A stretch of 64,000 nt of DNA, taken from assembly GCF_036039175.1 (NCBI RefSeq), contig NZ_JAYXKP010000006.1, positions 62,001-126,000 on the forward strand. The letters run 5' to 3'. Positions 25,965-33,994 of this stretch are shown piece by piece. The translations under genes and the position numbers were made by a program. The notes under the pieces are model-generated. The model did no database searches. It saw only the letters and a list, made by a program, of their open reading frames with translations, and was not told the DNA's origin. Position 1 is the stretch's first letter. Every line of letters begins with the position of its first letter. Origin of the DNA: Marinilactibacillus sp036039175 (GTDB lineage Bacteria; Bacillota; Bacilli; Lactobacillales; Carnobacteriaceae_A).

Positions 25965-26879
25965 TTATAAATCAACATTTCTTAAAATGGTCTCGCAAAC
26001 TTCATGACTAATCAAAGAAGATTCAAGTGATACAGGATTCTCTCCATTTGTACGAACAGCTTCAAGAAAGGCTTCAATCATAGAAGAAAACCCTCTTTTA
26101 TAAAGCGTATCATCCCAATCACCAAAAGATCGACTAACGGTTTTTTCTTCATCGTATATAGTCCACTCTGAAAGATTCTCTACCCGCGCTGTTTGCGATG
26201 GACTTTGAACTTCCATCGTTTCCAGTCTCGCGCCTGATTCAGCATTTATAGAGACCATAATATGCGTGGAATCAGATTCCAGTATGACCCATGCACGCTT
26301 AAAGTAATCGTCTGACCCTACAAGACCTGAATTGATGATTCTTACAGGTTCATCAATCATATGGAGCGCTGTATCTACAGGATGAATCATCATATCGTAA
26401 ATTCTGTATCTAGAAGAATGTTTCGTGTAATTTCCTTGGTTCTTCTGGAAGTAAACCATATTTTTATCTTCAACTGATTTAAGTTCTTTGACTCTTGGAG
26501 CAAATCTTCTATTAAATCCAGCTGTCAATAAGACATTTGCTTTACGAGATCGTTCAATCAATGATTTTGTTTCTTCAAGATCAGCACTGATTGGTTTATC
26601 AACAAATACGTGAATCCCATTATCGATCATTTTTTCGATAATGTCAGCATGGGTTGGTGTCGGTGTATGGATAAAAACGGCGTCCAAACCTAGGTCTAGT
26701 AAGTCTTCCCAGCTTGTATGTAACTGATTTGAAGGGATTCGGTATTTCTGACCTATTTCATTTAGTTTCTCTTGATTTCTAGTAGAAAGATGCCATTCCA
26801 CTTTTTGGTGTTCTGTCATCATAACTGGTAAATAAGCTTTTTGAGCGATGGTACCTAATCCGATTACCCCAATTTTCAT
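25965..26879 (-). CDS. Gfo/Idh/MocA family oxidoreductase
   Basis: 304 residues, NAD(P)-dependent dehydrogenase of unknown substrate. The N-terminal Rossmann motif is GVIGLGTIAQKAYLP, then AVFIHTPTPTHAD and the FVDKPISADLEE segment with the EKP-like motif as DKP. It resembles the virulence factor MviM/YceM subgroup by its N-terminus. GGAGG precedes the ATG. It is transcribed alone between two terminators. Confidence 0.85.
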   Translation of the reverse strand: MKIGVIGLGTIAQKAYLPVMMTEHQKVEWHLSTRNQEKLNEIGQKYRIPSNQLHTSWEDLLDLGLDAVFIHTPTPTHADIIEKMIDNGIHVFVDKPISADLEETKSLIERSRKANVLLTAGFNRRFAPRVKELKSVEDKNMVYFQKNQGNYTKHSSRYRIYDMMIHPVDTALHMIDEPVRIINSGLVGSDDYFKRAWVILESDSTHIMVSINAESGARLETMEVQSPSQTARVENLSEWTIYDEEKTVSRSFGDWDDTLYKRGFSSMIEAFLEAVRTNGENPVSLESSLISHEVCETILRNVDL

Positions 26880-26930
26880 CTATAATTCCTCCAAATTCAT
26901 TTAGTAAATATGGAAATCTTTTTCTGATAA

Positions 26931-26978
26931 AAAGCGTACACCTAAGACTATACCTTATGTTTAGTCTTAAGTGTACAC
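26931..26978 (-). terminator. Terminator of murB
   Basis: 17-base arms (26934-26950 with 26962-26978) with two non-Watson-Crick positions; the minus-strand continuation is T-rich. Confidence 0.75.
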
Positions 26979-26984
26979 TCGCTT

Positions 26985-27992
26985 CTAACTTTTGTCTGCA
27001 AAACCTACAGATTGCTCCGTACCGATTTTCTGTTTGAATTGATCTGTAGCTTTCTGAATCAATTTTTTCGCTTTCTCTGTGTTACTTTTCACTGGGTCTT
27101 CTCCGATGATTCGAACTTCAGTTTCAAGTTGCACATCATTTTTCTCTAAAATTACTTCTTTGATGTGGTCGATTAACTCAATATAATCTGTCGCTGTTGC
27201 CTGATTGATGTTCACAATGAAGCCCGCATGTTTCGTTGAAATCTGAGCTCCGCCCCATTTTAATCCTTGCAAACCAGCTTCTTGGATTAATTTCCCAGTA
27301 AAGTAGCCTGTTGGTCTTTTGAAAACAGATCCACAAGAAGGATATTCTAGAGGCTGTCTTGTTGTACGCAGAATAGTTAATTCATCCATACGCTCTTTGA
27401 TTGCATCTTGATCGCCTTCTGCTAGCTGGAAGGTCACGTCTATAACGATATCTCCTGTATTTTGAATCAAGCTATTACGATAAACAAATGCCATATCTTC
27501 ATTACTAACTTCTTTAATTTCTCCCGTTAAGCTCAGTAACGTGACACTTTTAATAACATCTTTTACTTCTCCATCATACGCTCCAGCATTCATGTAAACT
27601 GCTCCGCCAATACTACCTGGAATACCGCAAGCAAATTCCAATCCTGTTAAGCTTGCGTGATGCGCTTTTTTGCTGACTTCGATTAATGCTGCTCCAGCTT
27701 GAGCTATAACCTGGTCTTTTTCCACCGTGATTTGATCCATTTCTGTCAAAATCATTGTGACGCCTCTGATTCCGCCATCTTTTACAATCAAGTTACTCGC
27801 GTTTCCTAAAATCGTCAAAGGCCATTGTCTTTCATTGATGTATGAAATCATTGCGGCGATTTCTTCTTTTCTTTTAGGGAAAACCAGTACATCAGCCGGT
27901 CCTCCGGTTTCGGTATACGTAAATTGTGATAGAGCTTCGTCGGTTTTTATAATTGATTCTTTAAAAATCGTTTTAAATTCTTTAATATCCAT
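26985..27992 (-). CDS. murB: UDP-N-acetylenolpyruvoylglucosamine reductase MurB
   Basis: 335 residues. FAD enzyme that reduces UDP-GlcNAc-enolpyruvate to UDP-MurNAc in peptidoglycan precursor synthesis. It shows YTETGGPADVLVFP, ILGNASNLIVKDGGIRG, ACGIPGSIGGAVYMNAGAY and the type II feature YPSCGSVFKRP with the catalytic Ser. The C-terminal tail (about 300-335) is a charged extension beyond the core, which I cannot assign. Confidence 0.93.
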   Translation of the reverse strand: MDIKEFKTIFKESIIKTDEALSQFTYTETGGPADVLVFPKRKEEIAAMISYINERQWPLTILGNASNLIVKDGGIRGVTMILTEMDQITVEKDQVIAQAGAALIEVSKKAHHASLTGLEFACGIPGSIGGAVYMNAGAYDGEVKDVIKSVTLLSLTGEIKEVSNEDMAFVYRNSLIQNTGDIVIDVTFQLAEGDQDAIKERMDELTILRTTRQPLEYPSCGSVFKRPTGYFTGKLIQEAGLQGLKWGGAQISTKHAGFIVNINQATATDYIELIDHIKEVILEKNDVQLETEVRIIGEDPVKSNTEKAKKLIQKATDQFKQKIGTEQSVGFADKS

Positions 27993-28276
27993 GTTTTCTG
28001 AATGTTCCTTTCAATTTTTCGGTTTATTCAATTCTGGTAGGCTGCCTAACGTATAAATGAAGATACGTCAATGCAAAATCATATTTATTCTAACACGAAT
28101 GCAATAAGAGTAGTAGACTCAATTCGAAAACTCTCTATTCAATTAATCCCTATTATACACTAGCACAGTTCGAGTTAAATTCCCCGTGGAAAGACTTTTT
28201 GAAGCCCAGAACTTATTGTTTTGACTTTCTCGTGATATCAGATATGATTGTGACAAATATTTGAAGGGAGTCACCC

Positions 28277-29032
28277 ATGAAACTGATCTCTTGGAACGTC
28301 AATGGATTATGTGCAATCACAAAAAAAGACTTCCTGACTCAGTTCAAAGAACTTGATGCTGACTTTTTTTGTCTACAAGATATTAAACTTCAAAAAAATC
28401 AAATGGACCTAGAATTTGATGGCTATTACTCTTATTGGAATTATGCGGAAAAGGATGGACATTCTGGTACAGTCATCTTTACAAAACACGAACCCTTAGA
28501 TGTAACCTATGGTATCAATATTGATGAGTATAATACGAATGGCCGTGTGATTACTTTGGAGTATAAAGATTATATTGTTGTAACTTGTTACACGCCAACT
28601 TCACAGTTAGAACTGGACCGATTGGATTACCGAATGAAATGGGAAGTAGATTTTCAAGCCCATATCCAGTCTCTTGATTTGAGCAAACCAGTGATTCTCT
28701 GCGGCGATTTGAATGTGGCTCATAAAGATATCGACTTAACTGATCCTGAAAATCATCGTACGAGTGCAGGATTTTCAGATAAAGAACGTGCTCAATTTAC
28801 ACGTTTTTTAGATAGTGGTTTTATTGACACATTTCGATATTTCTACCCCGATCAAAAAGAGACATATTCTTGGTGGAAAGATCTCTATGATACGAGAAAC
28901 GGTAAGACAGGTTGGCGTATTGATTACTTCCTCGTCTCAAAACGATTAATAGACCGGCTGGTAGATTCTAAACTCCATACTGATTACGCTGGTTCTGATC
29001 ATTGTCCTATTGAACTGCAAGTTGCGTTGTAA
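28277..29032 (+). CDS. exoA: Exodeoxyribonuclease III / AP endonuclease
   Basis: 251 residues, Mg-dependent DNA repair nuclease that cuts at abasic sites. Visible active-site pieces: WNVNG with N7, Y105 in CYTPTSQ, D144 and N146 in GDLNVAHK, WRIDYF, and the final GSDH with D241 and H242. The metal-binding Glu, normally in LQETK, is here Asp: LQDIK with D35 (codon GAT). YTPTSQ also departs from the usual YTPNS. The rest of the protein is intact and of full length. GGGAG precedes the ATG. Confidence 0.9.
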   Translation: MKLISWNVNGLCAITKKDFLTQFKELDADFFCLQDIKLQKNQMDLEFDGYYSYWNYAEKDGHSGTVIFTKHEPLDVTYGINIDEYNTNGRVITLEYKDYIVVTCYTPTSQLELDRLDYRMKWEVDFQAHIQSLDLSKPVILCGDLNVAHKDIDLTDPENHRTSAGFSDKERAQFTRFLDSGFIDTFRYFYPDQKETYSWWKDLYDTRNGKTGWRIDYFLVSKRLIDRLVDSKLHTDYAGSDHCPIELQVAL

Positions 29033-29045
29033 AGTATTGCACACT

Positions 29046-29084
29046 AAAAATCTGCCCTCAGTTCTAAACTGAGGGCAGATTTTT
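29046..29084. terminator. Bidirectional terminator between exoA and carbonic anhydrase
   Basis: ATCTGCCCTCAGTT (29050-29063) pairs with AACTGAGGGCAGAT (29067-29080), flanked by A5 and T4. Confidence 0.88.
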
Positions 29085-29104
29085 ATATTCTCTGAATAGG
29101 GTTA

Positions 29105-29749
29105 TTACTGTTCGCTTTGATATTTTTCTGACTCGTGGAATGCATCAGTCGCTTCATCATAAACCAGTACACTACCCGTTTTGATATCGTAATGCCAACC
29201 TTCTATTCCTAATTCGCCATTTTCTACTTTTTGTTTTATCCAAGGATAAGTTTTTAGGTGCTCAACCTGTTCGATGATATTCAAATGCTCCATTAATCGA
29301 GCTTTGGCGTTATCATCTTCATGAGCATGGTTCTGTTCGATTTTTTCTTTTACACTTTCTAAGGGTTCTAGGTAATTTTGAGTGAAGGGAAGATGATCTA
29401 GTTTCTCTCGTCCTCCAAGTGCCGCAGCACACCCTCCGCAATTTGAATGTCCACAGACAATAATTTCTTTTACCCCTAGTACTTCTACTGCAAATTCAAC
29501 AGAAGATACTGTTGTTAGGTCCCGCTGGCTTAATTCATAAGTTGGAATGGTGTTTGCAATATTTCGAATCATAAAGACTTCGCCCGGTTCACTATCAATC
29601 AGTCTTTCCGGATCCACTCGAGAGTCAGAGCAAGCGATAAATAATGTGTGCGGATTTTGTTTTTGTTCTAGATCTTGATAAAGTTGTTCATACTTTTTGT
29701 AGGTCACATCTTTAAAGTTGGTCAGTCCTTTTTTCAATCGTTCAAGCAT
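29105..29749 (-). CDS. Beta-class carbonic anhydrase
   Basis: 214 residues. Zinc enzyme that interconverts CO2 and bicarbonate in the cytosol. All ligands are present: C40 and the D42-R44 dyad in ACSDSRVD, and H101 and C104 in CGHSNCGG. Bicarbonate is needed for carboxylation steps such as fatty acid and pyrimidine synthesis. GGAGG precedes the ATG. A SulP-type anion permease lies about 2 kb away in the same direction. Confidence 0.94.
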   Translation of the reverse strand: MLERLKKGLTNFKDVTYKKYEQLYQDLEQKQNPHTLFIACSDSRVDPERLIDSEPGEVFMIRNIANTIPTYELSQRDLTTVSSVEFAVEVLGVKEIIVCGHSNCGGCAAALGGREKLDHLPFTQNYLEPLESVKEKIEQNHAHEDDNAKARLMEHLNIIEQVEHLKTYPWIKQKVENGELGIEGWHYDIKTGSVLVYDEATDAFHESEKYQSEQ

Positions 29750-29860
29750 AATTCTTCCTCCATTACATCAATTCTCGGCTTCAATTGTATCATAAGTAGC
29801 ATATTCCAATAAACTGTGATTTCATCTAGATAATTTAAAAGCGCTTTTTTTAGTACAGTA

Positions 29861-30295
29861 CTATTGAACGAACTGTTTTTCCAGTGTAACACAGGGTACG
29901 CTGTCTTCTAAGTATTCTTCTGAGCATTTTTTATATCCAAGTTTCTCATAAAAAGCGGCTGCTGTCAGTTCACCGTGGATAATCGATCGTTTGGCTCCAC
30001 GTTCTAGACCCGCTTTCTCTAATTCTTCAATGATTTGTTGTCCAAGTCCACGATTTCGATAATCTTTTAGCACCGCAATCCTTCCAGGACGAATCGTTTC
30101 GGCGTCCATCTGTTTATATCGACCGGTAGCCACTGGTTTATTTTCATCGTAAATCACAACGTAATCTGTTTTGTCATGATCATCCAAATCAAACTCTTCT
30201 GTCAAACGAATACCACGTTCTAAAACAAACACTTGCATACGGACATATAAAGCCGCTGCTTGGTGCCATTTTTCATTCCCAAAAAGTACATTCAT
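29861..30295 (-). CDS. GNAT family N-acetyltransferase
   Basis: 144 residues. Acetyl-CoA-dependent acetyltransferase of unknown substrate. The acetyl-CoA motif reads RIAVLKDYRNRGLGQQII (Q/RxxGxG/A form), and AAAFYEKLGYKK is the C-terminal GNAT signature. The ATG ending at 30295 has AGGAGG 7 nt upstream; the frame is open a little further upstream without a ribosome site. The ElaA-like subgroup is possible. Confidence 0.85.
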   Translation of the reverse strand: MNVLFGNEKWHQAAALYVRMQVFVLERGIRLTEEFDLDDHDKTDYVVIYDENKPVATGRYKQMDAETIRPGRIAVLKDYRNRGLGQQIIEELEKAGLERGAKRSIIHGELTAAAFYEKLGYKKCSEEYLEDSVPCVTLEKQFVQ

Positions 30296-30408
30296 CACTT
30301 GACCTCCTTTTCTATTGACAAGTTTGCTCACTCAATAAGACCTAGAGTTTTATTCAAAAGACGTACTAGTCGTTTTATTCTATCTTTATACTAAAATAGC
30401 AGACATCA

Positions 30409-30438
30409 AGTCTCTTTCACAAGAGGTTTAATGTCTGC
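30409..30438 (-). terminator. Probable terminator of the aldo/keto reductase gene
   Basis: GCAGACAT (30409-30416) pairs with ATGTCTGC (30431-30438), with CTCTT/AAGAG inside; a T-rich stretch follows on the minus strand. Confidence 0.55.
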
Positions 30439-30483
30439 TAGTCTATTTAATTAGTTATTTAGAGAAAAAATAGATTTTCTTTT

Positions 30484-31467
30484 TTACCAAGCATAAGCTT
30501 CTGGAGCATGGCCACCCGGTCCTGGGAAAATTCTATCTAATTCTTTCATTGTATCTTCTGAAAGATTGATTTCAACGGCTCTAAGTGCTTGTTCTAATTG
30601 TTCCATTGTTCTTGGACCAATAATGGGTGCTGTCACTGCTGGATTAGCTAAAAGCCAAGCTAACGCAATATTTGGTTCAGATTCCCCAAGTTCTTTACAA
30701 AGCTTAGCGTAATCTTCTAACTGATTGCGCTCGTGGTCAGAGAGTTCTGCTGCACGACTTTCACTTCTTGAACCGGGCTCAGGATTGAGCATCTTACCAC
30801 TAAGCATACCGCCTTCTAGCGGGCTCCATGGGATGATACCAATACCTAAATCTCCTGCGGCTGGAAGTACTTCTAATTCCGGTAGTCTACAAAGCAGATT
30901 ATACTTGTGCTGTTCGGATACTAATCCAAGGAATTGTCTTTTCTCAGCTGCCGCTTGAGCTAAGGCAAGATGATAGCCTGCAAAGTTACTTGATCCAATG
31001 TAGTAGGCTTTTCCTTGATTAACAATCGACTCGAACACACCCCAAATTTCTTCCCACGGTGCGTGACGTTCAATATGGTGCATTTGATAAAGTTCTACGT
31101 GATCGGTTTGAAGTCGTTTCAATGACGCTTCTAAATGACGGCGGATTTTATAAGCAGAAAGTCCACTTTCTTTGTTTGGTCCATCTGCTTCATTTTCCAT
31201 ACCGCCGTACACTTTAGTAGCTAATACAACTTTCTCACGTCTGCCGCCACCTTGTGCGAACCAGCGTCCAATAATTTCTTCAGTTTGTCCTCTTTGACCT
31301 TTACTACCGTAAACATTGGCTGTATCAAAGAAGTTGATCCCCGCTTCCAATGCTCTATCCATAATTGCAAAAGCGTCTTCTTCACTTGTATATGAACCAA
31401 AATTCATTGTCCCCAAGCAAAGCTTGCTCACTTTAAGACCGGTTCGTCCTAAATAACTGTGTTCCAT
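30484..31467 (-). CDS. Aldo/keto reductase
   Basis: 327 residues, NADPH-dependent oxidoreductase of broad or unknown substrate. N-terminal LGRTGLKVSKLCLGTMNFG, FFDTANVYG (catalytic Asp and Tyr), the Lys in KVYGGM and the His in YQMHHIE are all in place, and IPWSPLEGGMLSGK is typical. GGAGG precedes the ATG. Transcribed alone. Confidence 0.9.
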   Translation of the reverse strand: MEHSYLGRTGLKVSKLCLGTMNFGSYTSEEDAFAIMDRALEAGINFFDTANVYGSKGQRGQTEEIIGRWFAQGGGRREKVVLATKVYGGMENEADGPNKESGLSAYKIRRHLEASLKRLQTDHVELYQMHHIERHAPWEEIWGVFESIVNQGKAYYIGSSNFAGYHLALAQAAAEKRQFLGLVSEQHKYNLLCRLPELEVLPAAGDLGIGIIPWSPLEGGMLSGKMLNPEPGSRSESRAAELSDHERNQLEDYAKLCKELGESEPNIALAWLLANPAVTAPIIGPRTMEQLEQALRAVEINLSEDTMKELDRIFPGPGGHAPEAYAW

Positions 31468-31611
31468 TATTCATTTCCTCCTCATAGCTTTTAAGTAATG
31501 CAGAACTTCTGATTGATTTAATTGATTATACGCCATAACAATCAAAGCATAGCACTATTCAGTTAGTACTACAACACATTTTGAATCCGTTATCATTCTT
31601 ATTTTGATAGT

Positions 31612-31655
31612 AAAAGACTCTCAAGTCTGCTTGTAAAACAGTCTTGAGAGTCTTT
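31612..31655 (-). terminator. Terminator of the SulP permease gene
   Basis: AAGACTCTCAAG (31614-31625) pairs with CTTGAGAGTCTT (31643-31654). The left arm is followed on the minus strand by further T residues. Confidence 0.8.
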
Positions 31656-31661
31656 GTAATT

Positions 31662-33263
31662 TTATACATATGGGTATTCGATAATCTCGTCTTCACCTTC
31701 ATCAATAATGACAGAAGTAAAGGCATTCGCATTGTGGAACATTCGTTTACATTCATCACTTAATCTGATAATTTTAAAAGTCTTGCCTGATTCTTCATAT
31801 CTTTTAGTAACGGAACTGATTGCTTCTACTGCAGAATAGTCTGTTACTTTTGCGTATTTCAGATCCAAGATAACTTCATTCGGGTCACTTTCTACATCAA
31901 ATAATTCTTTGAAATTCAAGACTGAACCAAAGAACAGCGTTCCATTGATTTTATATGTTTTCGAACCATTATCAGATTCTTCTACATTGGCGTAAATCAC
32001 TTTTCCTTTTTCCCATGCGAAAATCAATGCTGAAACAACTACTCCCGTGATAACAGCTGTTGCAAGGTCTGCAAAGATCGTGATTACTGATACAATAATG
32101 ACCACTAAAATGTCTTGCATAGGTACTTTCCCTTTATAGCGTAAACTTTCCCATTTAAAGGTACCCACAACTACCATAAACATAACGCCTACTAGACCAG
32201 CTAATGGAATCGCATTGATAAATGCTGAGCCAAACATAATGAAGAACATGAGAGCTGAGGCCGCAACGAGTCCCGATAAACGGTGACGTCCGCCGGATTT
32301 GATATTGATGATCGATTGACCAATCATTGCATCTCCTCCCATACCGCCAAAAAAACCGTTGACTGTATTGGCAAGTCCTTGTGCAATAATTTCCTTGTTT
32401 GTTCTACCTCGAGTATTCGTCATTTCATCAATAACTTGAAGGGTCAATACCGCTTCAGTTAATCCAACTAGCCCACCTATAAAGGCATAAGGCGTAATGA
32501 TTCTAAGTGTTTCAAAGTTTAACGGAACTTGAGGAATGTGGAATCCTGGTAGTCCACCAACAATTTCCATTCCGGCAAAGTCTTGTACATTTCTGAGGTG
32601 TATACCCGCACTACCGAGTCCAACAGCGATTAAAGTCATCACAACGATAGCAATTAGACTAGACGGAATCACTTTAGTGAATTTAGGAATGATATGAATC
32701 ATAGCCATAGTAAATAGTACAAAGCCAATCATAACAGCTAAATCTGTCCACGGCATCCATACAGATTGTGTAACCATATTACCATTTACTTCTACTACTT
32801 GATTGATTTTGAACTGATCCAATTGTGCGATAAAAATCAAAATCGACAATCCATTCAAAAAGCCAAGCATTACTGGATAGGGGATGATTCTAGCATATTT
32901 CCCTAATTTTAATAATCCGATAATTATTTGTATAACGCCCATGAGAACAACCATTGCAAAAAGGTACTCTAGTCCATGAGTTGCGACCAATGATGCGATG
33001 ACCACTGCAATTGCAGCCGTAGAGGAACTGATCATACCAGGTCTTCCTGTAAAAATTGCTGCCACTAATCCAATCATAAAGGCTGTTTGTAAACTCAGAA
33101 TTGGACTAACACCCGCTACAAAAGCAAAAGCGATCGATTCTGGTATTAACGCTAACGCTACTGTTAACCCTGACAGTACGTCTCCTCTAATTGCGCCTTT
33201 ATTGTCTTTCAATAATTGCATCGGTCGAAACTTCTCCTGTTTCGACTGTTCTTTATCTCTCAT
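31662..33263 (-). CDS. SulP family anion permease with STAS domain
   Basis: 533 residues. A membrane region of 10-14 spans (about 30-425) with the SulP segments GLTVALALIPESIAFAFVAG and GRPGMISSSTAAIAVV, then a cytosolic STAS domain (about 435-533) with NEVILDLKYAKVTDYSAVEAI. The substrate may be sulfate or bicarbonate; the carbonic anhydrase nearby makes bicarbonate attractive but this is inference. GGAGA precedes the ATG. Confidence 0.88.
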   Translation of the reverse strand: MRDKEQSKQEKFRPMQLLKDNKGAIRGDVLSGLTVALALIPESIAFAFVAGVSPILSLQTAFMIGLVAAIFTGRPGMISSSTAAIAVVIASLVATHGLEYLFAMVVLMGVIQIIIGLLKLGKYARIIPYPVMLGFLNGLSILIFIAQLDQFKINQVVEVNGNMVTQSVWMPWTDLAVMIGFVLFTMAMIHIIPKFTKVIPSSLIAIVVMTLIAVGLGSAGIHLRNVQDFAGMEIVGGLPGFHIPQVPLNFETLRIITPYAFIGGLVGLTEAVLTLQVIDEMTNTRGRTNKEIIAQGLANTVNGFFGGMGGDAMIGQSIINIKSGGRHRLSGLVAASALMFFIMFGSAFINAIPLAGLVGVMFMVVVGTFKWESLRYKGKVPMQDILVVIIVSVITIFADLATAVITGVVVSALIFAWEKGKVIYANVEESDNGSKTYKINGTLFFGSVLNFKELFDVESDPNEVILDLKYAKVTDYSAVEAISSVTKRYEESGKTFKIIRLSDECKRMFHNANAFTSVIIDEGEDEIIEYPYV

Positions 33264-33465
33264 TCTATTCTCTCCTTCTTTAACCCGCCTATACTGGCAG
33301 TCACAATTAAATATATTAACACATAAATAATATATTACAATATAAAATTTACCTATAAGTTAATTTATGAACTTTAAAGTGTTTTCATTTTTAAAATTCT
33401 TCTTTTTTTTAATCAGTCAACATGCTATGATACTCTTGTAACAAAAAAATCACTGAGGTGCCGTT

Positions 33466-33759
33466 ATGGAATTTGGTCCTAAAATCAAAGCTTTAAGAAT
33501 CGCTGCAGGAATGACTGCTAAAGAACTTGCACAGAAAATAGATATCTCTCCTTCTTTTATTTCTGCGATTGAACATAATTCAACAAAACTATCTTTAAAA
33601 ACACTTTCTCATATATGCGACGCACTTGATGTCTCTTTGTCTGAATTCTTTAATGATGACGCCAGCCCTATTGAAAAAAGGTTGATTACAATCATTCAGT
33701 CTCTACCTGAAGAAAAACAATACGATCTTCTCAAGTTTTTAGATGGATTGAATTGGTAA
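33466..33759 (+). CDS. Small XRE/Cro-type transcription regulator
   Basis: 97 residues. A helix-turn-helix domain fills residues 5-62 (MTAKELAQKIDISPSFISAIEH), followed by a short acidic C-terminal part that may mediate dimerisation. GAGGTG precedes the ATG. Its target is unknown; it lies divergent from the SulP gene and just upstream of the manganese riboswitch, whose promoter begins only 18 bases after its stop. Confidence 0.85.
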   Translation: MEFGPKIKALRIAAGMTAKELAQKIDISPSFISAIEHNSTKLSLKTLSHICDALDVSLSEFFNDDASPIEKRLITIIQSLPEEKQYDLLKFLDGLNW

Positions 33760-33777
33760 AGATAAAAAATGATTTTC

Positions 33778-33806
33778 TTGCAATCCTTTCATTACTTTTA
33801 TATAAT
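33778..33806 (+). promoter_or_regulatory. Promoter of the riboswitch-ATPase transcript
   Basis: TTGCAA (33778-33783), 17-base spacer, TATAAT (33801-33806). Confidence 0.8.
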
Positions 33807-33819
33807 GAATTCGACAACA

Positions 33820-33956
33820 AAATAGCTTACGGGAGTAACTTGCAGCGAAAGCTGTTACAGTGCCACCAACCGTAGATACTTGTTTATCTGCTGGTGCTGT
33901 ATTAAATAGTGAGACGTATGCGGAGCTTTTTGCCTCCGTATACGTCTCTTTTTTTC
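33820..33956 (+). ncRNA. yybP-ykoY manganese riboswitch with terminator
   Basis: The conserved GGGAGTAAC (from 33830) and the distal GTGAGACGTATG (from 33909) match the two strands that flank helix P1 in yybP-ykoY RNAs; GCTTACG pairs with CGTATGC with one mismatch. In between lie a CAGC-GAAA-GCTG hairpin and a further stem with TGCCACCAACC. The 3' strand of P1 is also the 5' arm of a 15-bp terminator (33911-33925 with 33934-33948) followed by T8. Metal binding that locks P1 would free the message to read through. This class senses Mn2+, and the gene downstream is a P-type ATPase as in Lactococcus yoaB. The subdomain assignment is by eye. Confidence 0.8.
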
Positions 33957-33994
33957 TATTGAGAGTTCCTTCATCTTAGAAAGGATGGAAAAAA

